From NCBI GenBank assembly GCA_028277905.1, contig JANQFI010000194.1:1-43389 (forward strand): a stretch of 43,389 nucleotides of DNA, in the 5' to 3' direction. This DNA is from Chromatiaceae bacterium (GTDB lineage Bacteria > Pseudomonadota > Gammaproteobacteria > Chromatiales > Chromatiaceae). Positions within the stretch are counted from its first letter, which is position 1; every line of letters begins with the position of its first letter. The position numbers and the translations under genes are program-made. This document shows, piece after piece, positions 19,282-27,532 of the stretch. The notes beneath the pieces were generated by a model, which worked only from the letters and a program-made list of their open reading frames with translations, was not told the origin of the DNA and did not search any database.

Positions 19282-22159
19282 GTCGTCCAAGCGTTGTATC
19301 GATAGACCGAGTGGCGCGAGGAGGCGCTCCAACTCGGCTTCGAGCATCCGTTCGTCCACCGGCTCCCCCTCGAATGCCATGCTCCGGGCGACCATCCGCG
19401 GGATCCGGCTCAGACTGATTCGGCGCTGCCGTTCCGGCGGCAGTTGTCTCCAGCGCCGGATGCACTCTTGCCAATGGGTCTCGGGCATGGGGCTTCTCCA
19501 GTAACGGGTCCAGGGTGTCGAGCCGCGAGGCGCGCTGGTCGGCGGCCCGCAACAGGGCTTCAAGCCAGGCCAGGGTGAATGGGCCGTAGCGCTCGAGTAG
19601 ACCGAGCACTCGGTCGGTCCAGCCGGCGCCGGTGGTCGGGCCGATGCCCGCCGCGGCGGGGCCGAGGTCGATCAGGGTTTCCGGCAGCTCGTGCACGGCG
19701 CCCTGCGCGTCCGCCAACGGCACCGGCGGCAGTCGCTCGCCGTCGCGGATGCCGCGGATGCGGAGCAGCCTGTCCTGGGCGGATTGATCGCCTTTGCCGG
19801 CGTGCCAGGCTAAGCGGAGCTTGCCGTGGTGGGTGCAGACCAAGTAGGCGAGCAGATCGAAATGGTGCGCCGTCAGATCCAGCACCTCCTGTTCCAGCGG
19901 CGAGGGCGGCTTGCGATCGGCGGTCAGCGACGGCTTCGACGGCGCGCCGATCGCGGAGAGCAGTTCCCGCCAGGAACCGAGCAGCGCCCCATGGTCCGGG
20001 TTGTGGCACCGCAGCACGCCGAACAGTGCCAGCGTGCTGGCCAGCTCGTGGCGCAAGCCGGGGCGCCGGCTGCCGTCGGGCATTCGGTACAAGGCTTGGC
20101 GCGACCGCCAAGCGGTGGCGGGCGCCTTGGCGAGGTCGTCCCGAGGGGCCCCCTCCGGGTCGCCGTCGATGGAGCCACGGAAGGCTGGGTGGACTTTGCC
20201 GGCGTCGTGCCAGCGCCCGCCCAGGTCGAACAGGTCGGCAAGACCCGCCACCAGGACCTCCGCGATGGCACGTGCAATCGCGCCGGTCTCTCGCCCGTGG
20301 CTGGCAATGGTCTTCCACGGGTACTCGGACAGGGTCTCATCGTCCAAGGCATCGTCGGCCAGCGCGTCCGCCGGGAGGGAAGGGCCCGAGACCGGCCGTA
20401 CGGGCTTGATGCTCTTCGGATCGAAGCCGCGCGTGGGGTCATAGCCACCGGTGTCGGCGGCGACGAGCACGATATTGCCGGGATACAGGTCGCGCCGGGT
20501 GGCCCACCGCCAGGCGCCGTCCTGCCAGTCCCAGACCCAGGCGCGCTTGCCTTTTGTGAGCCCCTCGGTCTTCTCGCAGAGCCACTGCCGTGCGCGCAGG
20601 AAGGGCACCGGGCAGAGTGCCTCCCGCGTCGGGCGGACACCGGGCTCCGGCGAGCGCCTCGGCTCGACCGCGTGCCAGAAGACGTAGAGGTCGCGCTCTT
20701 CGCCACTGCGGATGAAGCGGCTGATGTCCACATCGGCACCGGACAGGTCGGGCGTCGTATCGAAGAGCTCGTCCAATTCGTGCCGCAGCAGCAGCTGCCG
20801 CGGCTCGAACGGGTACAGCGCAGGAAGGAGCTCCCGGTGCCGCTCCTCGAGCAGGACCAGCGGCAACGGGCCGACATCTGCGCGACCCTCCGGCGCATCG
20901 GCGGCGAGCCTTTCCAGGGCGGTTTGTGCCGCGTCGAGCTCCTCTTGCAGGTAGGGCGCCGGGCTCTTCAGCGGGTCGAAGCGTACGACGGCGACATCGG
21001 CCTTGCCGCCCCAGCGGGCAGATCGCCCGAAGCGTTGGACCAGACTGGCCCAGGGGGCCAACTCGGTGACCAGGAGACCCGCGGAAATGTCGACGCCTGC
21101 CTCGATGATCTGTGTGCTGACGATGATCCGATCGGTACCTGGTGTGCATGCGCTGCGGTGCAGGAAGTCCTCGGTCCAGTTGGCACGCTCGTGGGGACGG
21201 AAGCGGCTGTGTATCAGTCGCAGATCGGTGGCAGCCATGGACTTGTCCTTGGACAGCGCCCTGCTCAGTGCCTGCCACAAATCAACCGCTCGATCTACGG
21301 TATTCAGCACCACCAGCGTCGGACCTGCCGCGCCTCGCCCACCGGCAAGGTGTCGTTCAAGCACCAAGGGTGCCAGCGCCTTCGCGTTCTTTGCCCAAAG
21401 CTGCTCACAGGGCTTAGCCACATCGTCCCAGAGTGGGCCCGTGCGCGCCTCGGGCGCAATCTCGGTTGCGGCGAGACCCGCAACGAGCGCCTGAGTGTCC
21501 GGGCTCTTGGCGAGCCATGCCGTCTGCAAGGTCGCGCTCATCCACCAGGTGACGGAGGGCCGCAGGGTGCGGCCGGCGGCACTATCCTCATCGCGGAAGG
21601 CCTGCAACTGCGCCGAGGTCGCGAGCCCGACGTCCATCAACTGAATCTCGTCCATGACCCATAGGCAGTCCTGGCTCAGCAGGCCGAAGTCCATCGGCCA
21701 GCGGGCGCGGGGCGCCGCGTAGCCGCGGTTCAGCGCTCGGGACAGCAACATGTCCTGCGTGCCGATGATCACGGCGCAGTGCTCGGGGTATTGGTGCCAA
21801 GGTCCGGCCTCGCTGCCGCCCATTAGCGCATGCACGCCGACCTTGCCGGTATGGCCGGCATTTCGGTCCCAAAGCAGATCGAGCCGCTCAAGCGCTGCCG
21901 ACAGCTCTGTTTGCGTCTGCTCCACCAGCACGCGCATGGGCAGGCACCAGATCAGTCGTCGCGGCCAGCCATTGTCGTTGCGCAGCAGCCGATGCCAGAT
22001 CCAGGCGGCGGCCACGCCATAGGTCTTGCCGAAGCCCGTGGGAATGCGGGCGGTGCGGTTGATACACTCTGGCTCATCCGCGAGTGATCGTTGCCAGTCC
22101 CGCGGTTCATGGCCGCCCGATAAGGTCCGAAAGGCATGGTCGTAACGCATCGGCTGCAT
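18734..22159 (-). CDS. cas3: Cas3 helicase with C-terminal HD nuclease, whose open frame continues into a Fic domain
   Basis: 1141 aa: RIPTGFGKT (Walker A), VMDEIQLMD (DExH), QRFGRSARWGG (motif VI), then GRWHDAGKVHPAF and CTHHGKL (HD), an Ala/Pro/Gly/Arg-rich linker, then AICADLIPDIAGQWRR...HPFADFNGRATRLLLAELLRRLGLP (Fic). Confidence 0.93.
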   Translation of the reverse strand: MQPMRYDHAFRTLSGGHEPRDWQRSLADEPECINRTARIPTGFGKTYGVAAAWIWHRLLRNDNGWPRRLIWCLPMRVLVEQTQTELSAALERLDLLWDRNAGHTGKVGVHALMGGSEAGPWHQYPEHCAVIIGTQDMLLSRALNRGYAAPRARWPMDFGLLSQDCLWVMDEIQLMDVGLATSAQLQAFRDEDSAAGRTLRPSVTWWMSATLQTAWLAKSPDTQALVAGLAATEIAPEARTGPLWDDVAKPCEQLWAKNAKALAPLVLERHLAGGRGAAGPTLVVLNTVDRAVDLWQALSRALSKDKSMAATDLRLIHSRFRPHERANWTEDFLHRSACTPGTDRIIVSTQIIEAGVDISAGLLVTELAPWASLVQRFGRSARWGGKADVAVVRFDPLKSPAPYLQEELDAAQTALERLAADAPEGRADVGPLPLVLLEERHRELLPALYPFEPRQLLLRHELDELFDTTPDLSGADVDISRFIRSGEERDLYVFWHAVEPRRSPEPGVRPTREALCPVPFLRARQWLCEKTEGLTKGKRAWVWDWQDGAWRWATRRDLYPGNIVLVAADTGGYDPTRGFDPKSIKPVRPVSGPSLPADALADDALDDETLSEYPWKTIASHGRETGAIARAIAEVLVAGLADLFDLGGRWHDAGKVHPAFRGSIDGDPEGAPRDDLAKAPATAWRSRQALYRMPDGSRRPGLRHELASTLALFGVLRCHNPDHGALLGSWRELLSAIGAPSKPSLTADRKPPSPLEQEVLDLTAHHFDLLAYLVCTHHGKLRLAWHAGKGDQSAQDRLLRIRGIRDGERLPPVPLADAQGAVHELPETLIDLGPAAAGIGPTTGAGWTDRVLGLLERYGPFTLAWLEALLRAADQRASRLDTLDPLLEKPHARDPLARVHPALETTAAGTAAPNQSEPDPADGRPEHGIRGGAGGRTDARSRVGAPPRATRSIDTTLGRLTCIELAPHLARNVQRTQAAIALDEYADRLPDEALIRDLHTAICADLIPDIAGQWRRINVRVSHHQAPPGFQVPILMRDYCRELQARIDAVAATGDACLPELLAFAEGRLLSIHPFADFNGRATRLLLAELLRRLGLPAIDPTPAPGADTDRYLAALEAADRTDWEPLADIWIERFAEEDRQ
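19279..19488 (-). CDS. Putative VbhA-like Fic antitoxin, nested in another frame within the cas3-fic linker
   Basis: 69 aa: MPETHWQECIRRWRQLPPERQRRISLSRIPRMVARSMAFEGEPVDERMLEAELERLLAPLGLSIQRLDD. RBS-like GGAGAAG just upstream of ATG (tGGAGAAGccccATG); SMAFEG fits [S/T]xxxE[G/N]; stop is next to the Fic domain start. Confidence 0.72.
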   Translation of the reverse strand: MPETHWQECIRRWRQLPPERQRRISLSRIPRMVARSMAFEGEPVDERMLEAELERLLAPLGLSIQRLDD

Positions 22160-22181
22160 CCTCGCTTCGAATGTGCGCGTT

Positions 22182-22628
22182 TCAAGTCAATCCGGTTCTT
22201 TGCGGTGTTTCGGCGGATCCTGCGTCCAGGAAGACCTCCAGCTCGATCCGGCCCCAGGGGTCGGGTACATGGTGCAGCGCGCGGATGCGTGCGCTGAGTG
22301 GCTGCTCGCGGTCCATGAGCTGGGCAATGGCTGCGTTGTCCCGGCGGGGGATATACCCGAGCTTGTGTCCGCGCCAGTCGACCCGGACCGCGCGACAGTC
22401 GTAGGGGTTCTGTCGCTCTCGGGTGAGCCGCACTGCCTGCCCGACTGCCAGCCGTGGCCAAAGCGTCGGTCCATCATGGTACTGATAACCTGCGAGCGGC
22501 ACCTGTTGCAGCAGCACAGGTGCTCGGCGTATCGGGCGAGGTCGCGCCGAGGCAATCGCCGGGATGCTCGCGCCGGTCAGCACGCCGATGCCGGCCAGGG
22601 TGCGGGCGAGGAAGCATCGTCTCTGCAT
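22182..22628 (-). CDS. HIRAN-domain protein with Tat/Sec-like N-terminal signal
   Basis: 148 aa from the inner ATG: MQRRCFLARTLAGIGVLTGASIPAIASA + LAGYQYHDGPTLWPRLAVGQAVRLTRERQNPYDCRAVRVDWRGHKLGYIPRRDNAAIAQLMD (HIRAN-like). Stop is 22 bp upstream of cas3. Confidence 0.8.
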   Translation of the reverse strand: MQRRCFLARTLAGIGVLTGASIPAIASARPRPIRRAPVLLQQVPLAGYQYHDGPTLWPRLAVGQAVRLTRERQNPYDCRAVRVDWRGHKLGYIPRRDNAAIAQLMDREQPLSARIRALHHVPDPWGRIELEVFLDAGSAETPQRTGLT

Positions 22629-22676
22629 GCTGAGCTCCGGGCAGTTCTGTTGATGAGTCGCCATTCTCCACGGGTA

Positions 22677-22697
22677 TCCTGTCAAAGCGTGACAGGA
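22677..22697. promoter_or_regulatory. Perfect inverted repeat TCCTGTCA-aagcg-TGACAGGA, candidate operator
   Basis: 8-bp arms, 5-bp spacer, 49-69 bp upstream of the HIRAN ATG that heads the cas operon. Confidence 0.6.
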
Positions 22698-23046
22698 AGA
22701 ACCTACAGGCAACAGGCTCGCGCTTGGACATGGCGGAAGGCGGACTCCCTGCCGCTGCGGCGATGCGGTGATTCCGAGACCCTTCTTGATCCGATGCTTG
22801 GCCGCGATGCCCGGGAGCACAGGCCGCCACGGCGAAACCTAGCGGCTTTGCGCAGGGATTCGGGAGCGGCCTCCGCGCTTAGACACTATTGCACTGGCAC
22901 GCTTGCACCGCATTCTTGCTGCCGGCGACTGTGGCTACCATGGACCCGTCGGGATCGAAATCGGGATCGCGGTCGATGTCGATGCCGAACCCGATTGCGA
23001 TTGCGATCGGAAGAAGGCCATGCATCGCATTTCGGCGCAGCCGTAC

Positions 23047-23209
23047 TAAGGCGATTTCTGTCAACAAACATACCGCCTGGCTTGTCTTTTCGCCCGCCTT
23101 CTGCGTCGCGGCAGCGTGCACAGAGCTCGACTATGCGCCCGCTGCCGCTCCTTGAAGGCGAGCGAAAATCCTGCGCCATTCGGTATGTTTGTTTCTGGCA
23201 ATCGCCTAA
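23047..23209. repeat. Palindromic MITE/BIME-like element, copy A (~163 bp)
   Basis: TAAGGCGATTTCTGTCAACAAACATACCGCC ... GGTATGTTTGTTTCTGGCAATCGCCTAA; inverted ends plus inner GC-rich palindrome; shared with copies B, D, E, F. Confidence 0.9.
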
Positions 23210-24201
23210 CAGGAAGGCTGCCCGACATAGAGGTGCAGCGCCGCACGCAGCCGTTCCAAGACGGCCGCACGCAACTCCGCCGGCGCCACTACCTCGCAGT
23301 CGGCCCCGTACTTCAGGATCTCGAGCAGCAGCTCTTCGGGGTGGGAGTAGGGCACGCTGAGCTGGTAGCGGCCGTCGGGCAGCCAGCTGCCTTGTTGCTT
23401 CTCGTGCCAATGCTCTTCGGCGACCCATTGCGCGCGCTCGGAGCTGACGCGTAGGACCGCGGTATGGGCGGGGGTGCCCGTGTAGCTGCCGTAGGCTTCG
23501 TCGCAGTGGGCGGCGATGTCTTCCGGCGTCAGCTCGATGGCGGCCTCGTCCAGCAGGTCGGTGCTCTGCACGCGCTCGACGGCGAAGCGGCGTAGCCCTT
23601 GGGCGCGGTGGCACCAGGCGTCGAGGTACCAGTTGCCGCGCTGCCAGGTGAAGCGCTGTGGGGAGATGTCGCGGCTAGGCTCGTCGGGGGTGCTGGAGCG
23701 GCTGCGCGGCGTGTAGCGGATACGCAGGCGGCGGCACTCGAACAACCCTTGGGCGAGGGTCGCGAAGGTCTCGGGGGCGCATTCGCGCATACCGGGTGCT
23801 TGCAGGCGGATGCGCTGGGGGAGGTCCTTGATTGTGATACCGCGCTGGGCGAGGATCCGCTCGATGCGCTCGGCGATGGGTGCGGTCTGTGCCGTGATCA
23901 GGCTGGGCTGGAGCTGGCGCAGCAGCTCGCGCGCGGCGAGGAGTGCGTGGAGCTCGGTGGTGGTGAACCAGAGTCCGGGGACCTCGTCGGCGGCATCGGC
24001 CACTGGGCCCGCCAGGTACCAACCGCCGCGGCGGCGGTCGAAAGCGAGTGGGGCGCCAAAGTCGTCGCGATAGCTGTGCAGTATGCGCCGGGCGGTAGAC
24101 TCGGAGCATTCCATGCGGTCCATGAGCTGGCGCAGCGTGATGGGAGTACGCCGCCCGCTGAGGATTCGCTTGAGCTGGGTGATGCGGTGCAGTTTGTCCA
24201 T
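23206..24201 (-). CDS. HTH/WYL-domain transcriptional regulator
   Basis: From inner ATG: MDKLHRITQLKRILSGRRTPITLRQLMDRMECSESTARRILHSYRDDFGAPLAFDRRRGGWYL...; WYL region QRFTWQRGNWYLDAWCHRAQGLRRFAVERV. Confidence 0.9.
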   Translation of the reverse strand: MDKLHRITQLKRILSGRRTPITLRQLMDRMECSESTARRILHSYRDDFGAPLAFDRRRGGWYLAGPVADAADEVPGLWFTTTELHALLAARELLRQLQPSLITAQTAPIAERIERILAQRGITIKDLPQRIRLQAPGMRECAPETFATLAQGLFECRRLRIRYTPRSRSSTPDEPSRDISPQRFTWQRGNWYLDAWCHRAQGLRRFAVERVQSTDLLDEAAIELTPEDIAAHCDEAYGSYTGTPAHTAVLRVSSERAQWVAEEHWHEKQQGSWLPDGRYQLSVPYSHPEELLLEILKYGADCEVVAPAELRAAVLERLRAALHLYVGQPSC

Positions 24202-24458
24202 GGGGCTGATCGGTCCTTGGTCCGGGAGTGCCTGCACCGGATTATGCCGAATCGACCGGGATGGCGACGTTTTGTGTGTCCCCCAGGCTCCGAGCGGCGG
24301 GCGCTTGTCCACCCTGGGCCGCGCGGGGGCAATTCTCGGTTGGCGGTTGTGGGGTCGGGTCGCTACACTTTCGGCCTTCGGGTTTGTCCCGACCCTGCCG
24401 GGCCGGCGCTGCCGGTTCCGCTTTCCTCCTGCTGTACTCCGCTTTCGAGACAATTTCC

Positions 24459-25127
24459 ATGGCGAACGACACGAACGTGACCTGGCATGAGCACCAGGTG
24501 ACTCGGGGGGCGCGTGAGCGCCTGAATGGCCACAAGGGCTGTGTGCTCTGGTTTACGGGGCTGTCCGGCTCCGGCAAGAGCACGGTGGCCAATACGCTGG
24601 ATCACCTGTTGTGGGGCTATGGCTGCCACAGCGCGGTGCTGGACGGGGACAACGTGCGCCATGGGCTGAATGCGGGCCCAGGGCTCTTGCGGCAGGCGCA
24701 CGGGGACGATTTCGCCGCGCGCTTCGGGCTCGGTTTCTCGGCGGTGGACCGGGAGGAGAACATCCGCCGTATCGGCGCGGTGGCTGGGCTGTTCTGTCAG
24801 GCGGGGGTAATCGCGCTGACGGCCTTCATCAGTCCCTACCGGGTGGACCGGGACCGGGTGCGGCGGACCCTCCCGGATGGGGAGTTCATCGAGGTGTTCG
24901 TGGACACGCCCTTGGAGATCTGCGAGCAGCGCGATCCGAAGGGGCTGTACAAGAAGGCCCGGGCCGGGGAGATCAAGCAGTTTACGGGCATCGACGACCC
25001 GTACGAAGCGCCGGAGGCACCGGAGCTGGTGCTGCATTCTTGGGATCAGACGCCGGAGGAGTTGGCGCACCAGGTGATCGACTATCTGGCGGAGCGGGAG
25101 ATCATTCCGCGGCCGCAGCAGCGCTGA
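24459..25127 (+). CDS. cysC: Adenylylsulfate kinase
   Basis: [45 protein letters not shown]...[11 protein letters not shown]...FISPYR: classic APS kinase. Confidence 0.95.
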   Translation: MANDTNVTWHEHQVTRGARERLNGHKGCVLWFTGLSGSGKSTVANTLDHLLWGYGCHSAVLDGDNVRHGLNAGPGLLRQAHGDDFAARFGLGFSAVDREENIRRIGAVAGLFCQAGVIALTAFISPYRVDRDRVRRTLPDGEFIEVFVDTPLEICEQRDPKGLYKKARAGEIKQFTGIDDPYEAPEAPELVLHSWDQTPEELAHQVIDYLAEREIIPRPQQR

Positions 25128-25221
25128 TGGGGAACCTGGCCGGCGGCGGTTGATGCGCCTCCGTCGGGCAGTTGGACATGATTCGGACGGAAATCGACGT
25201 CGAGAATTGACAGAAATCGCT

Positions 25222-25384
25222 TTAGGCGATTGCCGGAAACAAACAGACCGAATGGCGCAGGATTTTCGCTCGCCTTCAAGGCGCGGCAGCGGGCGCAGAG
25301 TCGAGCTCTGTGCCCGCTGCCGCGACGCAGAAGGCGGGCGACAAGACAAGCCAGACGGTATGTTTGTTGACAGAAATCGCCTTA
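25222..25384. repeat. MITE/BIME-like element, copy B
   Basis: TTAGGCGATTGCCGGAAACAAACAGACCGAATGGCGCAGGATTTTCGCTCGCC ... GACGGTATGTTTGTTGACAGAAATCGCCTTA; reverse orientation to copies A and D. Confidence 0.92.
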
Positions 25385-26713
25385 GCTGGCGGCGATGCGC
25401 CCACTGCCGAGCCCGGCGACGACGTCGCGGGTGACCCTGCAGAGCAGCTCGAGCTGGGTGCTGCTGATGACGTAGGGCGGCATCAGATAGATCAGTCGGC
25501 CGAAGGGCCGCACCCAGACGCCGTGCTCGACGAAGCGCCGCTGCACCGCGCGCATGGGCACTGGGGCGTCCAGCTCGACGACGCCGATGGCACCGAGCAC
25601 GCGCACGTCGGTGACGCCGGGGAGCGCACGGCAGGGGGCGAGCCCCGCTTGCAGGCCGGCCTCAATGGCCGCCACCTCTCCTGCCCAGTCCCGTGACAGC
25701 AGCAGGTCGATGCTGGCGTTGGCAATGGCGCAGGCGAGCGGGTTGCCCATGAAGGTGGGGCCGTGCATGAAGGCACCTGGACTGCCGGCGGAGATGGTGC
25801 TGGCGACGTCGGCGGTGGCGAGCGCCGCGGCACCGGTGAGATAGCCACCGGTGAGGGCTTTGCCGACCGTCATGATGTCCGGGGCGATGCCGGCATGCTC
25901 GCAGGCGAAGAGCCGCCCGGTGCGCCCGAAGCCGGTGGCGATCTCATCCAGGATCAGCAGCAGCCCGTGGCGGTTGCAGAGCCGGCGCACGCGGGCGAGG
26001 TAGTCGGCGGAATAGAAGCGCATGCCGCCGGCGCCCTGGACGATCGGCTCCAGAATCACGGCCGCCAGCTCGTGCTCGTGATGGTGCATGAGCGAGGCAA
26101 GCTCGGCGATGTCGGCATTGGTACAGGGGCTGCCGAAGGGTGTTGCCGGCGCGGCGGCAAAGATCTGCTTGGGCAGCACCCGTTCGAACAGCCTGTGCAT
26201 GCCGGTGATCGGGTCGCAGACGGACATGGCGTGGAAGGTGTCGCCATGGTACCCGCTGCGCAGGGTGAGAAAGCGGACGCGCGCGGGGCGGCCGGCGGCT
26301 TGGTGGTATTGCAGGGCCATCTTCATGGCCACCTCGACGGACACCGAGCCCGAGTCGCATAGGAACACCTGCTGGAGCGGCGCCGGCGTCAGTCGCACCA
26401 GGCGCTCCACCAGGCCGACCGCCGGCTCGTGGGTCAGCCCGCCGAACATGACGTGGGCCATGCGGCTGAGCTGGTCGGTGGCGGCGGCGTTGAGCACGGG
26501 GTGGTCGTAGCCGTGGATGGCGCACCACCAGGAGGACATGCCGTCCACGAGGCGGCGGCCGTCCATGAGCTCGATCTCGCAGCCGGATGCTCCGCGCACC
26601 GGGTAGACCGGGTCGCGGTTGCTGGTGGTGGTGTAGGGGTGCCAGGCGTGGGCGGCGTCGAGGGCGAGCAGTCGCTCGGGGTCCATCGGCTGTGCACCGG
26701 TGGGGAGCGTCAT
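25382..26713 (-). CDS. bioA: Adenosylmethionine-8-amino-7-oxononanoate aminotransferase
   Basis: 443 aa; AWHPYTTTS...[16 protein letters not shown]...[13 protein letters not shown]...[38 protein letters not shown]. Confidence 0.96.
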   Translation of the reverse strand: MTLPTGAQPMDPERLLALDAAHAWHPYTTTSNRDPVYPVRGASGCEIELMDGRRLVDGMSSWWCAIHGYDHPVLNAAATDQLSRMAHVMFGGLTHEPAVGLVERLVRLTPAPLQQVFLCDSGSVSVEVAMKMALQYHQAAGRPARVRFLTLRSGYHGDTFHAMSVCDPITGMHRLFERVLPKQIFAAAPATPFGSPCTNADIAELASLMHHHEHELAAVILEPIVQGAGGMRFYSADYLARVRRLCNRHGLLLILDEIATGFGRTGRLFACEHAGIAPDIMTVGKALTGGYLTGAAALATADVASTISAGSPGAFMHGPTFMGNPLACAIANASIDLLLSRDWAGEVAAIEAGLQAGLAPCRALPGVTDVRVLGAIGVVELDAPVPMRAVQRRFVEHGVWVRPFGRLIYLMPPYVISSTQLELLCRVTRDVVAGLGSGRIAAS

Positions 26714-27066
26714 CCGAGCACCTCGAGCAGGCGGACCAGGGCCTTCAGGTCGGGCTCTTCGTCGAGCGCGCCCTCCCAGAAGCGGTAGTGACGCACCGAG
26801 GGGCCATCGCCGACGGTGAGCTCGGCGACGAATCCGGTGGCGTCATCGGGGGCGGAATGCTCGCGCGGCTCGCCGAGCGCCGCCAATGCATTGGCGAGCT
26901 GCTTGGATTGCGTGCGGTCCAGCTTGCCATGGGTCGGCTTGTGGCTGGTGTAGTCGCCATAGTCGATGGTGAAGGCGCCGTCGTCGGTGATATCGATGTG
27001 CAGCATGTAATCGTCCTGGCCGACGCAACGGTAGCGGATGCGGGGGATGGGTACGGGCTTGGACAT
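26710..27066 (-). CDS. Hypothetical protein (118 aa), ATGA overlap with bioA
   Basis: [57 protein letters not shown]; coherent acidic protein, translationally coupled to bioA. Confidence 0.7.
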   Translation of the reverse strand: MSKPVPIPRIRYRCVGQDDYMLHIDITDDGAFTIDYGDYTSHKPTHGKLDRTQSKQLANALAALGEPREHSAPDDATGFVAELTVGDGPSVRHYRFWEGALDEEPDLKALVRLLEVLG

Positions 27067-27109
27067 GACGGGGGCTCCGGTCTGCTTTGCTGGCAAAGGC
27101 TTCTTGGTT

Positions 27110-27315
27110 GACTTGGCCGCGAAATCCTGCGCCATTCGGTCTGCCTTGCTCCGGCAATCGCCTTGAGGCGATTGCCGGAGATCTTCATCCCAGATTGCGC
27201 CGGATTCTCGTCTGCCTGCAAGGGGTGCCAACAGGCGCATGGTCGCGCTGGGCAAGTGTTGGCGGGACCCAGCGGGCGGGCGAAAAGACAAGCACGCCGG
27301 CATGAAGATCGACAG
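27110..27315. repeat. Divergent/composite MITE-like copy C with 28-bp palindrome CCGGCAATCGCCTTGAGGCGATTGCCGG (27151-27178)
   Basis: Shares AAATCCTGCGCCATTCGGTCTG and CCGGCAATCGCC ends with the other copies, but the interior differs. Confidence 0.65.
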
Positions 27316-27532
27316 CCCAACCCGTCGCACCAGCCAGGCCTTGCCTCGGACCAAGGCGTCATGACTTCAGTGCACCGCACACAACTTGCCCCATCTGCAA
27401 GCCCTTGGTGCCCTCACGGATTCGAGGTGGATGCCGGCGGCGCCACGCATGTCGGCGCCAGGACGCCGCTCCCATGGGGCGGGCGGCCGGCGTCGCGCGA
27501 GGGAAGCCGCTCCGACGCGCGCGGAGCGCCGG

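Noticed and set aside
11810-24480. Long plus-strand ORFs opposite the cas genes (e.g. 12770-13639, 19826-21664, 23599-24480)
   Set aside because: High-GC shadow ORFs antisense to well-supported cas3, cas4-cas1 and wyl genes; composition is low-complexity R/P/G/A and no family is recognisable.
24363-25349. 328-aa minus-strand ORF beginning MSCRPPSASRQRAQSSTLRPLPRLEGERKSCAIRSVCF
   Set aside because: The N-terminus is a translated MITE copy and the rest is antisense to cysC; the same peptide recurs at other MITE copies.
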